Positions 28,791-36,734 of a stretch of 64,000 bases of DNA are shown here, piece after piece. The stretch is from Rhodobacteraceae bacterium HLUCCA12. GTDB taxonomy: Bacteria; Pseudomonadota; Alphaproteobacteria; Rhodobacterales; Rhodobacteraceae. Below the pieces are notes generated by a model. The model was not told the origin of the DNA. It was given only the letters and a program-made list of their open reading frames with translations, and searched no databases. The stretch is taken from positions 62,001 through 126,000 of the forward strand of contig LJSV01000004.1 of the NCBI GenBank assembly GCA_001314715.1. The letters run 5' to 3'. The first letter of the stretch is position 1. Each line of letters starts with the position of its first letter. The position numbers and the translations under genes are program-made.

Positions 28791-29579
28791 ATGATCAGGA
28801 AACTTGCCCTCTCGGCCCTGGCAGCCCTGTCGCTGGCCGCCACCCCGGCGCTGGCCGCCGGGGAACTTGGCGACATCACGGATTATTCCTTCTCGTTCGA
28901 AGGTCCGTTCGGAAGCTACGACCAGGCGCAGATCCAGCGCGGGCTTCAGGTCTATACCGAGGTTTGCGCGGCCTGCCACGGCCTGCAATATGTGCCCTTT
29001 CGCACGCTGACATCCGAAACCGGGCCGGCGCTGTCGCCCGAGGCGATGCGCGCCTATGCCGCCAATTTCGAGGTCGAAGACCCCGAATCCGGCGAATTCC
29101 GTCCCGCCGGCGGGCCCGACCACTTCCCCGAGTCGGGCATGGAAACCGCGCCGGACCTGAGCCTGATGGCAAAGGCGCGCATCGGCTTTTCCGGCCCCTA
29201 CGGACTGGGGATCAACCAGTTCCTGCGCGGGATCGGTGGGCCGGAATACATCGCCTCGTTCCTGAGCGGCTTTGACGGCCGCGAAGAGATGCAGGCCGGC
29301 ACCATGTTCTACTACAACACCGCCTATGACGGCTGGGTTTCGATGAACCCGGTCCTGTTCGAGGACGGGGTGGAATATGCCGACGGCACGCCGGCCACTG
29401 TCGAACAACAGGCCCAGGACGTTGCCGCCTTCCTGATGTGGGCCGCCGAGCCAAAGCTGACAGAGCGCAAGAAATGGGGCTTTATCGGCGTCATCTTCCT
29501 GGTGCTGCTTGCCTCGCTTCTGTACCTGACGAACAAGCGCCTGTGGGCGCCTGTGAAAAAGCAGGCCAAGCAGGGCTGA
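28791..29579 (+). CDS. petC: Cytochrome c1 of the bc1 complex
   Basis: The 262-residue subunit has a Sec signal peptide (residues 1-23, ending TPALAA). The c-type haem site CAACHG is at residues 59-64. The C-terminal membrane anchor ([17 protein letters not shown]) ends just before the basic tail. It transfers electrons from the Rieske centre to a soluble or membrane cytochrome c. It is the last gene of petABC and is followed by a strong hairpin terminator. Confidence 0.97.
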   Translation: MIRKLALSALAALSLAATPALAAGELGDITDYSFSFEGPFGSYDQAQIQRGLQVYTEVCAACHGLQYVPFRTLTSETGPALSPEAMRAYAANFEVEDPESGEFRPAGGPDHFPESGMETAPDLSLMAKARIGFSGPYGLGINQFLRGIGGPEYIASFLSGFDGREEMQAGTMFYYNTAYDGWVSMNPVLFEDGVEYADGTPATVEQQAQDVAAFLMWAAEPKLTERKKWGFIGVIFLVLLASLLYLTNKRLWAPVKKQAKQG

Positions 29580-29602
29580 CCGTGCCTTGGCAAACCGTCT
29601 CG

Positions 29603-29626
29603 AACGCGCCCTTTCGGGGGCGCGTT
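29603..29626 (+). terminator. Terminator after petABC
   Basis: A perfect 9-bp stem AACGCGCCC/GGGCGCGTT with loop TTTCGG starts 23 bases after the petC stop and is followed by CTTCATT. Because the stem is a palindrome and thiQ ends 20 bases further on in the opposite direction, it may serve both operons. Confidence 0.82.
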
Positions 29627-29645
29627 CTTCATTAGACCGTGTCGA

Positions 29646-30344
29646 TCAACCCGTCCCCAGATAGGCCGCCAGTTCCGGCGGCGGCGCGGCCACAAGCGCC
29701 TTTGTATCTGCCGGGGCGCTGGCGGCGCCTCGCGCCACGACAATGGTCTGGGGGCATATGCGCAGCGCATCAGCCGGATCGTGAGTGATCATGAGCAGCG
29801 TGGCCCCCTGTTCGTCGGCGATCTCGGCCACGAGTGCGAGCATGTCGCGCTTAAGCGCGGGGCCCAGCGCCGCAAAGGGTTCGTCCAGCAGGATCAGCGG
29901 GCGCGCCCTGAGCAACACGCGCGCCAACCCGGCCCGGCTGATCTGCCCGCCCGACAGTTCAGCGGGCTTGCGGGCCGACAGCTCCTCCAGCCCGGTCCGC
30001 GCCAGCGCCTGTTCGACATCCTCACGCTGATCGGCGCGCAGGCGCAGGGACGGATTGATGCCCAGCGCGACATTGTCGAACACGCTCAGATGCGGGAACA
30101 GGTTGTTGTCCTGAAACAGGATGCTCAGCGGGCGTTCGGCCGGTGGCCGGGTGTCGATCCGCGCGCCCCGCCATGAAATGGTGCCGCCGGCCAACGGAAC
30201 GAAACCCGCAATCGCCCCGAGAAGCGTGGATTTGCCCGCCCCCGAAGGCCCGATTACCGCAACGCGCGCCCCCGCCTCGACCCGCAGATCCGCGCGCAGA
30301 CGAAACTCGCCGAGTTCGATCCTGAGATCGTCAAGTTCCAGAAT
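29646..30344 (-). CDS. thiQ: Thiamine ABC transporter ATP-binding protein, apparent ATT start
   Basis: ThiQ energises uptake of thiamine. Walker A GPSGAGKST is at residues 32-40, the signature LSGGQ at 130-134 and Walker B LILLDEP just after 149. I place the start at an ATT codon at 30344 (ILELDDLRIELGEF). It sits 6 bases after AAAGGAGG, where relatives have ATG followed by the same Leu codon. No in-frame ATG, GTG or TTG lies nearby, and the next in-frame ATG is far upstream inside thiP. The gene overlaps the end of thiP by 14 bases. CTG one codon later is the alternative start. Confidence 0.88.
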   Translation of the reverse strand: MLELDDLRIELGEFRLRADLRVEAGARVAVIGPSGAGKSTLLGAIAGFVPLAGGTISWRGARIDTRPPAERPLSILFQDNNLFPHLSVFDNVALGINPSLRLRADQREDVEQALARTGLEELSARKPAELSGGQISRAGLARVLLRARPLILLDEPFAALGPALKRDMLALVAEIADEQGATLLMITHDPADALRICPQTIVVARGAASAPADTKALVAAPPPELAAYLGTG

Positions 30345-31926
30345 GGCGTGCCTCCTTTCCGCCGACCACGCGCTCGAACGCGACAAAGGCGGCAAGCGAC
30401 AGGACCAGCAGCAGCAAGGCCGCACCGGCGGCGTCTTGCGTGCGATAGGCACCCATAAGACGATAGAGTTGCATGGGCAATGTCTCGCCGCCGGACTGGG
30501 CGAAAAGCACCACGACGCCAAGGTCGCCCATCGACAGCGCCGCCCCCAGGCCCAGGCCGAAACCGGCAGGCCGGCGCAGCCGTGGCCAGAGGACCAATCG
30601 CATATGGTCGGCGACGCTCATGCCCAGCGAGGCTGACAGCCGCCCATAGTCGGCTTCGGCGCGCTGAAGCGCAGGCAGAACGGCCCGCAGGACGAAGGGC
30701 AGCGCCATCGCAGCATTGACCAGCGCCGTCACCGGCAGGACCAGCCGCGCCGGATCGACGATCGGAAAGGTGATGATGAAAAGCCCGGTCCCGATCACCA
30801 GCGGTGAAGCCAGAAGCGCGCTGGTACCGACGGCCTCAAGCGCCCGCCCGCCGCGGCGCGACCAGACGGCCGCCAGCGCCAGCGCTGTGGTCAGAAACGC
30901 CAGGATCGCGACCGACAGCGCGACGACCTTCAGCGATTGCAGCGTCGCCATCCAGACCGGGCCGGGCAACGACACCAGATGCGGAAGGCCGCGCCCCACC
31001 ACCATCGCCAGCGGCACGATCAGAAACACGCACACCAGAACGATTGCCGCGCCGTCGCCCAGACGCGCCCAGCCGCCGGGCGGCGGGGGGGCCATACCGT
31101 CAAGTCCGTGCATGGCCACCGCGGGCAGCGTCAATCCGGCAAGGATCAAAAGGGCGATACCCCCCACCGCCGCCTGCACCAGCGCCAGAAGCGCCGCACG
31201 GCCAAGGTCAAAATCAAAGCGGAACGCCTGATAGATCGCCAGTTCCAGCGTTGTGGCACCGGGTCCGCCGCCAAGGGTCAACGCCACGGCAAAAGAGGTC
31301 AGGCAGATCAGGAACACCACCGCCAGCGCCCCCGGCACGACCTGACGCAGCATCGGCCCCTCGACATGGCGCCACATCGCCAGCCGCCCGAAGCCAAGCG
31401 CCGCCGCCAGGCGCAAGTGCTCTGCCGGCACGCGCGACCAGCCTTGCAGGATCAGACGGGTCGCCAGCGGCAGGTTGAAAAAGACATGCGCCAACAAGAC
31501 GCCCTGCAGGCCGTAAATGGAAAAGCCCGGAACACCCGCGCGTTCCAGAAAAAGATTGACGAGCCCCGCCTGTCCGAACACGGCCAGCAGCCCCGACACC
31601 GCGACCAGTGTCGGCAGGATGAACGGCGCCCCCAGCAGAACGACCAGCGCCCGCCGCCCTGCAAAGCGCCGCCGCGCCAGCGCACGGGCGACCGGGATGG
31701 CAAGCACCACCGACAAAAGCGCCGACAGCGCGGCCTGGATCAGCGTGAAGCGCAGCGCCGCCCAGTCGGCGGCGCGAAACACGGCCGTTTCAGGATCGGC
31801 GCGCCAGAACACCGCGGCCAGCGCCCCGGCATTTAGTGCCAGCAACACCAGAACCGCCAGCCCTGCCAGCACCCGCAGGGCACCCGGCAGGCGGCGGTTC
31901 CAGACCTGATCACTGCGAAAGCGCAT
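30331..31926 (-). CDS. thiP: Thiamine ABC transporter permease
   Basis: This 531-residue membrane protein consists of two fused permease halves with about 12 spans in total. Each half has a binding-protein-dependent transport loop: EHLRLAAALGFGRLAMWRHVEGP in the first and EADYGRLSASLGMSVADHMRLV in the second. The start at 31926 (MRFRSDQVWNRR) overlaps the end of thiB by 17 bases. Domain order is thiB, thiP, thiQ as in other proteobacteria, under a TPP riboswitch. Confidence 0.94.
   Translation of the reverse strand: MRFRSDQVWNRRLPGALRVLAGLAVLVLLALNAGALAAVFWRADPETAVFRAADWAALRFTLIQAALSALLSVVLAIPVARALARRRFAGRRALVVLLGAPFILPTLVAVSGLLAVFGQAGLVNLFLERAGVPGFSIYGLQGVLLAHVFFNLPLATRLILQGWSRVPAEHLRLAAALGFGRLAMWRHVEGPMLRQVVPGALAVVFLICLTSFAVALTLGGGPGATTLELAIYQAFRFDFDLGRAALLALVQAAVGGIALLILAGLTLPAVAMHGLDGMAPPPPGGWARLGDGAAIVLVCVFLIVPLAMVVGRGLPHLVSLPGPVWMATLQSLKVVALSVAILAFLTTALALAAVWSRRGGRALEAVGTSALLASPLVIGTGLFIITFPIVDPARLVLPVTALVNAAMALPFVLRAVLPALQRAEADYGRLSASLGMSVADHMRLVLWPRLRRPAGFGLGLGAALSMGDLGVVVLFAQSGGETLPMQLYRLMGAYRTQDAAGAALLLLVLSLAAFVAFERVVGGKEARHSGT
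30342..30358 (-). promoter_or_regulatory. Strong Shine-Dalgarno with ATT initiation codon for thiQ
   Basis: On the minus strand the text reads AAAGGAGG, CACGCC, ATT, CTG, GAA. The near-perfect anti-16S match (30351-30358) with 6-base spacing decides the start. ATT initiation is rare in bacteria; infC and pcnB are the known examples, and both are restrained by IF3. Here it may lower ThiQ output, or it may be a single-base sequence error for ATG. Confidence 0.6.
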
Positions 31927-32914
31927 CCCGCCATTCGTCCAGCGCGCTATCGCGCAGCCCGGCAGCCTCGTCGGCATCAAACAGAAGCGAGATTTCGGGC
32001 TGATGAAGTGTTTCGAACCCCTCGGGCAAACCCTCTTGCGGGGTCACGGCCGGATACATCCAGTTCGTCGTCGGAATCGCCGACTGGAAATCATCCGAAA
32101 GAATGAAATCCATGAACTCCTGCGCAAGCTCGGGCTGGTCGGTCTCGGCAACGACGCCCGCCACCTCGACTTGCAGGTAATGCCCCTCGTCGAACGCGGC
32201 GGCGGCCTTACTGTCGTCCTCCTCGGCGATCACGTGATAGGCGGGCGACGTGGTATAGCTGAGCACCATGTCGGCCTCGCCGTCCAGAAACAGGCCATAG
32301 GCCTCGGACCAGCCCGCGGTCACGGTCAGGACACGCGGTGCCAATCCCTGCCAGATCTCGGCGGCATCGTCGCCATAGGCAGCCTTGACCCACATCAGAA
32401 GCCCGAGACCGGGCGTCGATGAGCGCGGATCCTGGATCACCACATCGAGATCCGACTCGATCAGCTCGCGAAAGTTTCCTGGCGGTTCGGGGATGCGCTC
32501 GCGGTCATGGACAAAGGCGAACCAGCCCCAGTCGAACGGCAGGAACGTCGGATCTTCCCAGTCGATCGGCAGGTCCAGCTCGGCCTCGATCCCATGCGGC
32601 GCGAAAAGCCCGGTCTCGGCGGCGCGGTGTGTCAGGTTGGTGTCCAAACCCAGGACGACATCGGCATCGGTGCGCGCGCCCTCAAGTTGCAGGCGCGCCA
32701 GCAACGCCGCGCCATCACCCGCGCCCACCATGTTCAGCGTGCAATCGCAGCGCGCCTCGAATGCCTCCTTGATCGCGGGACCGGGCCCCCATTCGGTGAC
32801 GAAGCTGTCATAGGTATATACCGTCAGTTCAGGCGTATCGGCGGCGCCGGGTGAGGCCGCGCCAAAGGTTGCCGTCGCCACGATCGCTGCCGTAGCAAGT
32901 GTCGGATATCGCAT
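31910..32914 (-). CDS. thiB: Thiamine-binding periplasmic protein
   Basis: The 334-residue solute-binding protein has a signal peptide of about 25 residues (ending ASPGAADTP). It continues with LTVYTYDSFVTEWGPGP, the TbpA/ThiB N-terminal signature. VLSYTTSPAYH, which helps form the thiamine site, is near the middle. It delivers thiamine, TMP or TPP to ThiPQ. The gene is first in the operon and its leader contains the THI-box. Confidence 0.95.
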   Translation of the reverse strand: MRYPTLATAAIVATATFGAASPGAADTPELTVYTYDSFVTEWGPGPAIKEAFEARCDCTLNMVGAGDGAALLARLQLEGARTDADVVLGLDTNLTHRAAETGLFAPHGIEAELDLPIDWEDPTFLPFDWGWFAFVHDRERIPEPPGNFRELIESDLDVVIQDPRSSTPGLGLLMWVKAAYGDDAAEIWQGLAPRVLTVTAGWSEAYGLFLDGEADMVLSYTTSPAYHVIAEEDDSKAAAAFDEGHYLQVEVAGVVAETDQPELAQEFMDFILSDDFQSAIPTTNWMYPAVTPQEGLPEGFETLHQPEISLLFDADEAAGLRDSALDEWRDALSQ

Positions 32915-32960
32915 GTCTCATCCTCCATATGCGACGGGCGGGGTCTGGGTGAAGGATGAT

Positions 32961-33052
32961 CCTGACACCTTCCCTCCGCCGGTCCTAACCGGGTCAGGTT
33001 CAACGGGTTCGCATGACGCATCTCAGCCTGTGGCAGGCACCCCGAGGTGGGC
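32961..33052 (-). promoter_or_regulatory. TPP riboswitch (THI-box) upstream of thiBPQ
   Basis: Read on the minus strand, the leader contains the conserved elements CGGGGTGCC, then CAGGCTGAGATG, then GAACCCGTTGAACCTGACC, then GGTTAGGACCGGCGGAGGGAA. These match the thiamine pyrophosphate aptamer in order and spacing. It lies about 47 bases before the thiB start. TPP binding should turn off thiBPQ. The short distance favours control of translation initiation or a compact terminator. Confidence 0.95.
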
Positions 33053-33150
33053 GAAAACATAATCGCGTGCGCGGCACGATCAAGGGGCAACTTCGCCGGT
33101 GAACTATGGCATAATGGTTTTCACCGTCAGCAGCAGAAAGGGAGGCACTG

Positions 33151-33465
33151 GTGCAAGTTTCAGCCGATTTCGATGGCCAGACGGTCATCAGCACCTTCGA
33201 AATGACGCCGGGCACCTGCACCGATGTGCTGGAGGCGCTGACAGACGCCTATGACAAGGTGATCAGACACCAGCCCGGTTTCATCAGCGGCGCAATTCAC
33301 GTCAATGATGCGCAGACCCGCATCTGCACCTATTCGCGCTGGCAACACAGGCATGACTTTCAGGCGATGCTGCGCACCCCCGAAATGCGCGCGCGCAACC
33401 GCGATATCGCCGCCCTGTGTTCGCGCTTCGAACCCGTGATGTATGAGGTGACCGCGGTTTTCTGA
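33151..33465 (+). CDS. Antibiotic biosynthesis monooxygenase (ABM)-domain protein
   Basis: This 104-residue protein starts at a GTG (33151) after an AAAGGGAGG ribosome-binding site. Its single ferredoxin-like ABM domain reads QPGFISGAIHVNDAQTRIC and then YSRWQHRHDFQAML. ABM folds bind hydrophobic or quinone ligands, and some degrade haem or oxidise quinols. No cofactor motif decides the role. It stands alone between the thiB leader and aroC. Confidence 0.78.
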   Translation: MQVSADFDGQTVISTFEMTPGTCTDVLEALTDAYDKVIRHQPGFISGAIHVNDAQTRICTYSRWQHRHDFQAMLRTPEMRARNRDIAALCSRFEPVMYEVTAVF

Positions 33466-33574
33466 TCGCAGTCGGTTCGGGCGCGGGATTGCGGCTGGCG
33501 CCGGTCCCTGCACCGGGTTTGCGCTTGAGCCCGCGCAGGCGCGGAGCTAGAGGGTTGGCAAAGGGAGCGCGCGC

Positions 33575-34681
33575 ATGAGTTTCAACACATTTGGCCGCCT
33601 GTTCCGGGTCACGACCTGGGGCGAAAGCCACGGCCCCGCACTGGGCGCCACAGTGGACGGCTGCCCACCCGGAATTCCCCTGGATACAGCCGCGATCCAG
33701 CACTGGATGGACCGCCGCAAACCCGGCCAGAACCGGTTCACCACCCAACGGCGCGAGCCCGACACGGTCGAGATCCTGTCCGGCGTTCATGACGGGCACA
33801 CCACCGGGACGCCGATTCAGTTGATGATCCGCAACGTCGATCAACGATCAAAGGATTACAGCGATATTGCCGAACGCTTCCGTCCCGGCCATGCCGATAT
33901 CACCTATTGGCAGAAATACGGCATCCGCGATCCGCGCGGCGGTGGGCGTTCCTCAGCGCGTGAAACGGCAGCAAGGGTCGCGGCGGGTGCGGTGGCGCGG
34001 GCGGCCTTGGCGGGCCTGGCGCCGGACTTGTCGATAACCGGCTATCTGGTGCAGATGGGGCCGCGCGCGATCGACCGCGCCCGCTTCGACCGTGACGCGA
34101 TCGGGGCCAACCCCTTCTGGTGCCCCGACGCCGCCACCGCGGATCTGTGGGCGGACGATCTGGACCGGCTTCGCAAGGCGGGCAATTCGGTCGGCGCCGT
34201 GATCGAGGTTGTCGCCACGGGCGTTCCGGTCGGCCTGGGCGCGCCGATCTATGCCAAGCTCGACAGCGAAGTGGCCGGGGCGATGATGACGATCAATGCC
34301 GTGAAAGGCGTCGAGATCGGCGATGGTTTCGCTGCCGCGGCGCTGACCGGCGTGGAGAACGCCGACGAAATATCCATGGGGCCGGGCGGCCCGATCTATG
34401 CCTCGAACCATGCCGGTGGCGTCCTGGGCGGTATTTCGACCGGGCAGGACGTGATCGTGCGCTTCGCGGTCAAACCGACATCGTCGATCACCACGCCGCG
34501 CCAGTCGATCACCCGTTCGGGCGAACCGGTCGAGGTGGTCACCAAGGGCCGGCATGACCCCTGCGTGGGCATTCGCGCAGTCCCCGTGGGCGAGGCGATG
34601 ATGGCCTGCGTGCTGCTGGACCAGCTGCTGCTGCACCGTGGCCAAATGGGCGAGGGACAGCGGGGAACCTTCACGGCATGA
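33575..34681 (+). CDS. aroC: Chorismate synthase
   Basis: AroC converts 5-enolpyruvylshikimate 3-phosphate to chorismate using reduced FMN. The 368-residue protein begins [20 protein letters not shown], with the family signature GESHGPALG. It contains [14 protein letters not shown] and the C-terminal [18 protein letters not shown]. Its stop overlaps the next start (ATGA at 34678). Confidence 0.97.
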   Translation: MSFNTFGRLFRVTTWGESHGPALGATVDGCPPGIPLDTAAIQHWMDRRKPGQNRFTTQRREPDTVEILSGVHDGHTTGTPIQLMIRNVDQRSKDYSDIAERFRPGHADITYWQKYGIRDPRGGGRSSARETAARVAAGAVARAALAGLAPDLSITGYLVQMGPRAIDRARFDRDAIGANPFWCPDAATADLWADDLDRLRKAGNSVGAVIEVVATGVPVGLGAPIYAKLDSEVAGAMMTINAVKGVEIGDGFAAAALTGVENADEISMGPGGPIYASNHAGGVLGGISTGQDVIVRFAVKPTSSITTPRQSITRSGEPVEVVTKGRHDPCVGIRAVPVGEAMMACVLLDQLLLHRGQMGEGQRGTFTA

Positions 34682-35526
34682 CACTGGATATTGGCCACCT
34701 GCGGCAGTGGATTGGCCGCACGCAAACCCATCACGACACGATCACCGCCTTTCCGGCCAACGCCTTTGCCGCGACACTGGACCGCGATGACCCACCCTAC
34801 GTGACCGGCGACAGCCTGCCGCCGCTGTGGCACTGGCTGCATTTCCTGCCGATCTTCGCGCTGTCCGATACCGGCTATGACGGGCATCAGGCGCTGGGTG
34901 GGTTCCTGCCGCCGGTGCCGTTGCCACGCCGCATGTGGGCCGGCAGCCGCTTGCATTTTGCCGCGCCGGTGCCGATCGGCGCAGACCTGACCCGGACATC
35001 CGAGGTGCTTTCGGTCGCGCACAAGGCCGGGCGATCAGGCGATCTGGTCTTTGTCAGCCTGCGCCACCGCGTGCAAGACGAGGACCGCCTGCTGATCGAT
35101 GAGGAACACGACATCGTCTATCGGCAGGCCCCGGCCCCCGGTGCCGCCGCGCCGACGCCCCCTCAGGCCCCCGACGGCGACGACTTCGCGCGCGCGGTCG
35201 TGCCCGGCCCGGTGTTGCTGTTTCGCTATTCCGCACTGACCTTCAACGGACACCGCATCCACTATGACCGGCCGTTCTGCGCTGAGGAAGGCTATGACGG
35301 TCTGGTCGTGCATGGCCCGTTGCTGGCGACGTTGATGATGGACCTTCTGCGCCGGAACCTGCCCGATGCGACGGTTCACAGCTTCGCGTTTCGTGCCGTC
35401 GCACCGGTCACCGATACGGCTGCCTTCTCGGTGCATGGCAGAACCGAAGGCGAGACCGTGCAATTGTGGGTGCGCCGTGCCGATGGCGCGCTGGCGATGG
35501 AAGGGCGCGCGACACTGGCCCGATAG
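34678..35526 (+). CDS. FAS1-like dehydratase / MaoC-type acyl-CoA hydratase
   Basis: This 282-residue protein contains an N-terminal FAS1-like dehydratase half and a C-terminal hot-dog half with [26 protein letters not shown], typical of the HTD2/mesaconyl-C4-CoA hydratase group. It likely hydrates or dehydrates an acyl-CoA or acyl-carrier intermediate. The exact substrate is not clear, since no 3-hydroxypropionate- or citramalate-pathway genes are in the window. The start overlaps aroC by 4 bases, an odd pairing functionally that suggests only shared transcription. Confidence 0.8.
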   Translation: MTLDIGHLRQWIGRTQTHHDTITAFPANAFAATLDRDDPPYVTGDSLPPLWHWLHFLPIFALSDTGYDGHQALGGFLPPVPLPRRMWAGSRLHFAAPVPIGADLTRTSEVLSVAHKAGRSGDLVFVSLRHRVQDEDRLLIDEEHDIVYRQAPAPGAAAPTPPQAPDGDDFARAVVPGPVLLFRYSALTFNGHRIHYDRPFCAEEGYDGLVVHGPLLATLMMDLLRRNLPDATVHSFAFRAVAPVTDTAAFSVHGRTEGETVQLWVRRADGALAMEGRATLAR

Positions 35527-35597
35527 GCGCCGCGCACCGCTTGCCAACACCGCCCGCTCTGCATAGCCTCTGGCTGCGCGGAGGAGGGCGCAACACC

Positions 35598-36734
35598 ATG
35601 CCGCAGCCGGTGCTGTCCGTTGCGCAGGTTCCGGCGCAAGCCGACGATCCGCTGGCCGTGCTTTGCGCGGAACTCGGCAACGGGCCTTTCGCGCTGATTG
35701 CCGTCTTCATGTCGCCGCAGGGGGATTTGCCGGCGCTGGCCGACGATCTTCGGCAGCATTTCAGCGACACCCCTGTCATCGGCTGCACCACGGCGGGCGA
35801 GATCACGACCGCCGGATATGATGACGGCATGATCGTGGCCGCCGCCCTGCCCGCTGCACATTTCAGCGCGGCAACGCTGCTGGTCAGGGATCTGGCGTCG
35901 TTCGATCCGCAGGCGGTGATCGGCGACATGATCCGTGCGCGCGGGGCATTGGCGCAGGCCCATCCGGACCGGGAACATGAATTCGCCTTCCTGATGATCG
36001 ACGGGCTGTCCACCAAGGAGGACGCGCTGACCTCGGCCCTGGCCTCGGGGCTGGGGTCGATGCCGCTGTTCGGCGGCTCGGCCGCCGATGGCACGCGGTT
36101 TCTGGAGACCTTTGTGCTGCATGACGGGCAAATGCTGCGCAACGCCGCCGTGCTGGCCGTCGTGCGCACCCATTGCCCGGTGCGGGTCTTCAAGTTCGAA
36201 CATTTCCGCCCGACGCAGACGCGAATGGTCGTGACCAGCGCCGATCCCGCGCGCCGCATCGTGCGCCAGATCAACGCCGAACCCGCGGCGCGCGAATATG
36301 CCCGCATCCTGGGCAAGGATCCGGCGCAGTTGAACCCCTTTACCTTTGCCGCGCATCCGGTCGTCGTGCGCATCGGCGGGCGCCATCATGTCCGCTCGAT
36401 CCGCCAGGTCGAGGAGAACGGCGATCTGGTTTTCTATTCCGCCATCGACGAGGGGCTGGTGCTGACCCTGGCCGAGCCGCTGGACATGGTGTCGCATCTG
36501 GCACGCGAATTCGACGCGCTGTCGGACCCCGATGCGCCCATCGCTATCCTGGCATGCGACTGCGTCCTGCGGCGCATGGAGGCGCAGGAAAAGCAGCTTT
36601 CCGGACGGTTGTCCGAAATCTTGCGCCAGCACCGCGTGACGGGTTTTTCAACCTATGGCGAGCAGTTCAACACCATGCATGTCAACCAGACCCTGACCGG
36701 CGTCGCCCTCTATGCCCCCCCGGCCAAGCCATGA
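35598..36734 (+). CDS. FIST-domain sensor protein (NosP-like)
   Basis: The 378-residue protein starts at the ATG at 35598 and has no signal peptide or membrane span. It has a FIST N-terminal domain (VIGCTTAGEI at about residues 60-70, FGGSAADGT near 155) and a FIST C-terminal domain (ILACDCVLRR, GFSTYGEQF). In Pseudomonas the FIST protein NosP binds haem and nitric oxide and inhibits the kinase NahK encoded next door. Here the next gene overlaps by ATGA and is a kinase of the same layout, so a NosP-like role is likely. The haem ligand cannot be identified by eye. Confidence 0.83.
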   Translation: MPQPVLSVAQVPAQADDPLAVLCAELGNGPFALIAVFMSPQGDLPALADDLRQHFSDTPVIGCTTAGEITTAGYDDGMIVAAALPAAHFSAATLLVRDLASFDPQAVIGDMIRARGALAQAHPDREHEFAFLMIDGLSTKEDALTSALASGLGSMPLFGGSAADGTRFLETFVLHDGQMLRNAAVLAVVRTHCPVRVFKFEHFRPTQTRMVVTSADPARRIVRQINAEPAAREYARILGKDPAQLNPFTFAAHPVVVRIGGRHHVRSIRQVEENGDLVFYSAIDEGLVLTLAEPLDMVSHLAREFDALSDPDAPIAILACDCVLRRMEAQEKQLSGRLSEILRQHRVTGFSTYGEQFNTMHVNQTLTGVALYAPPAKP

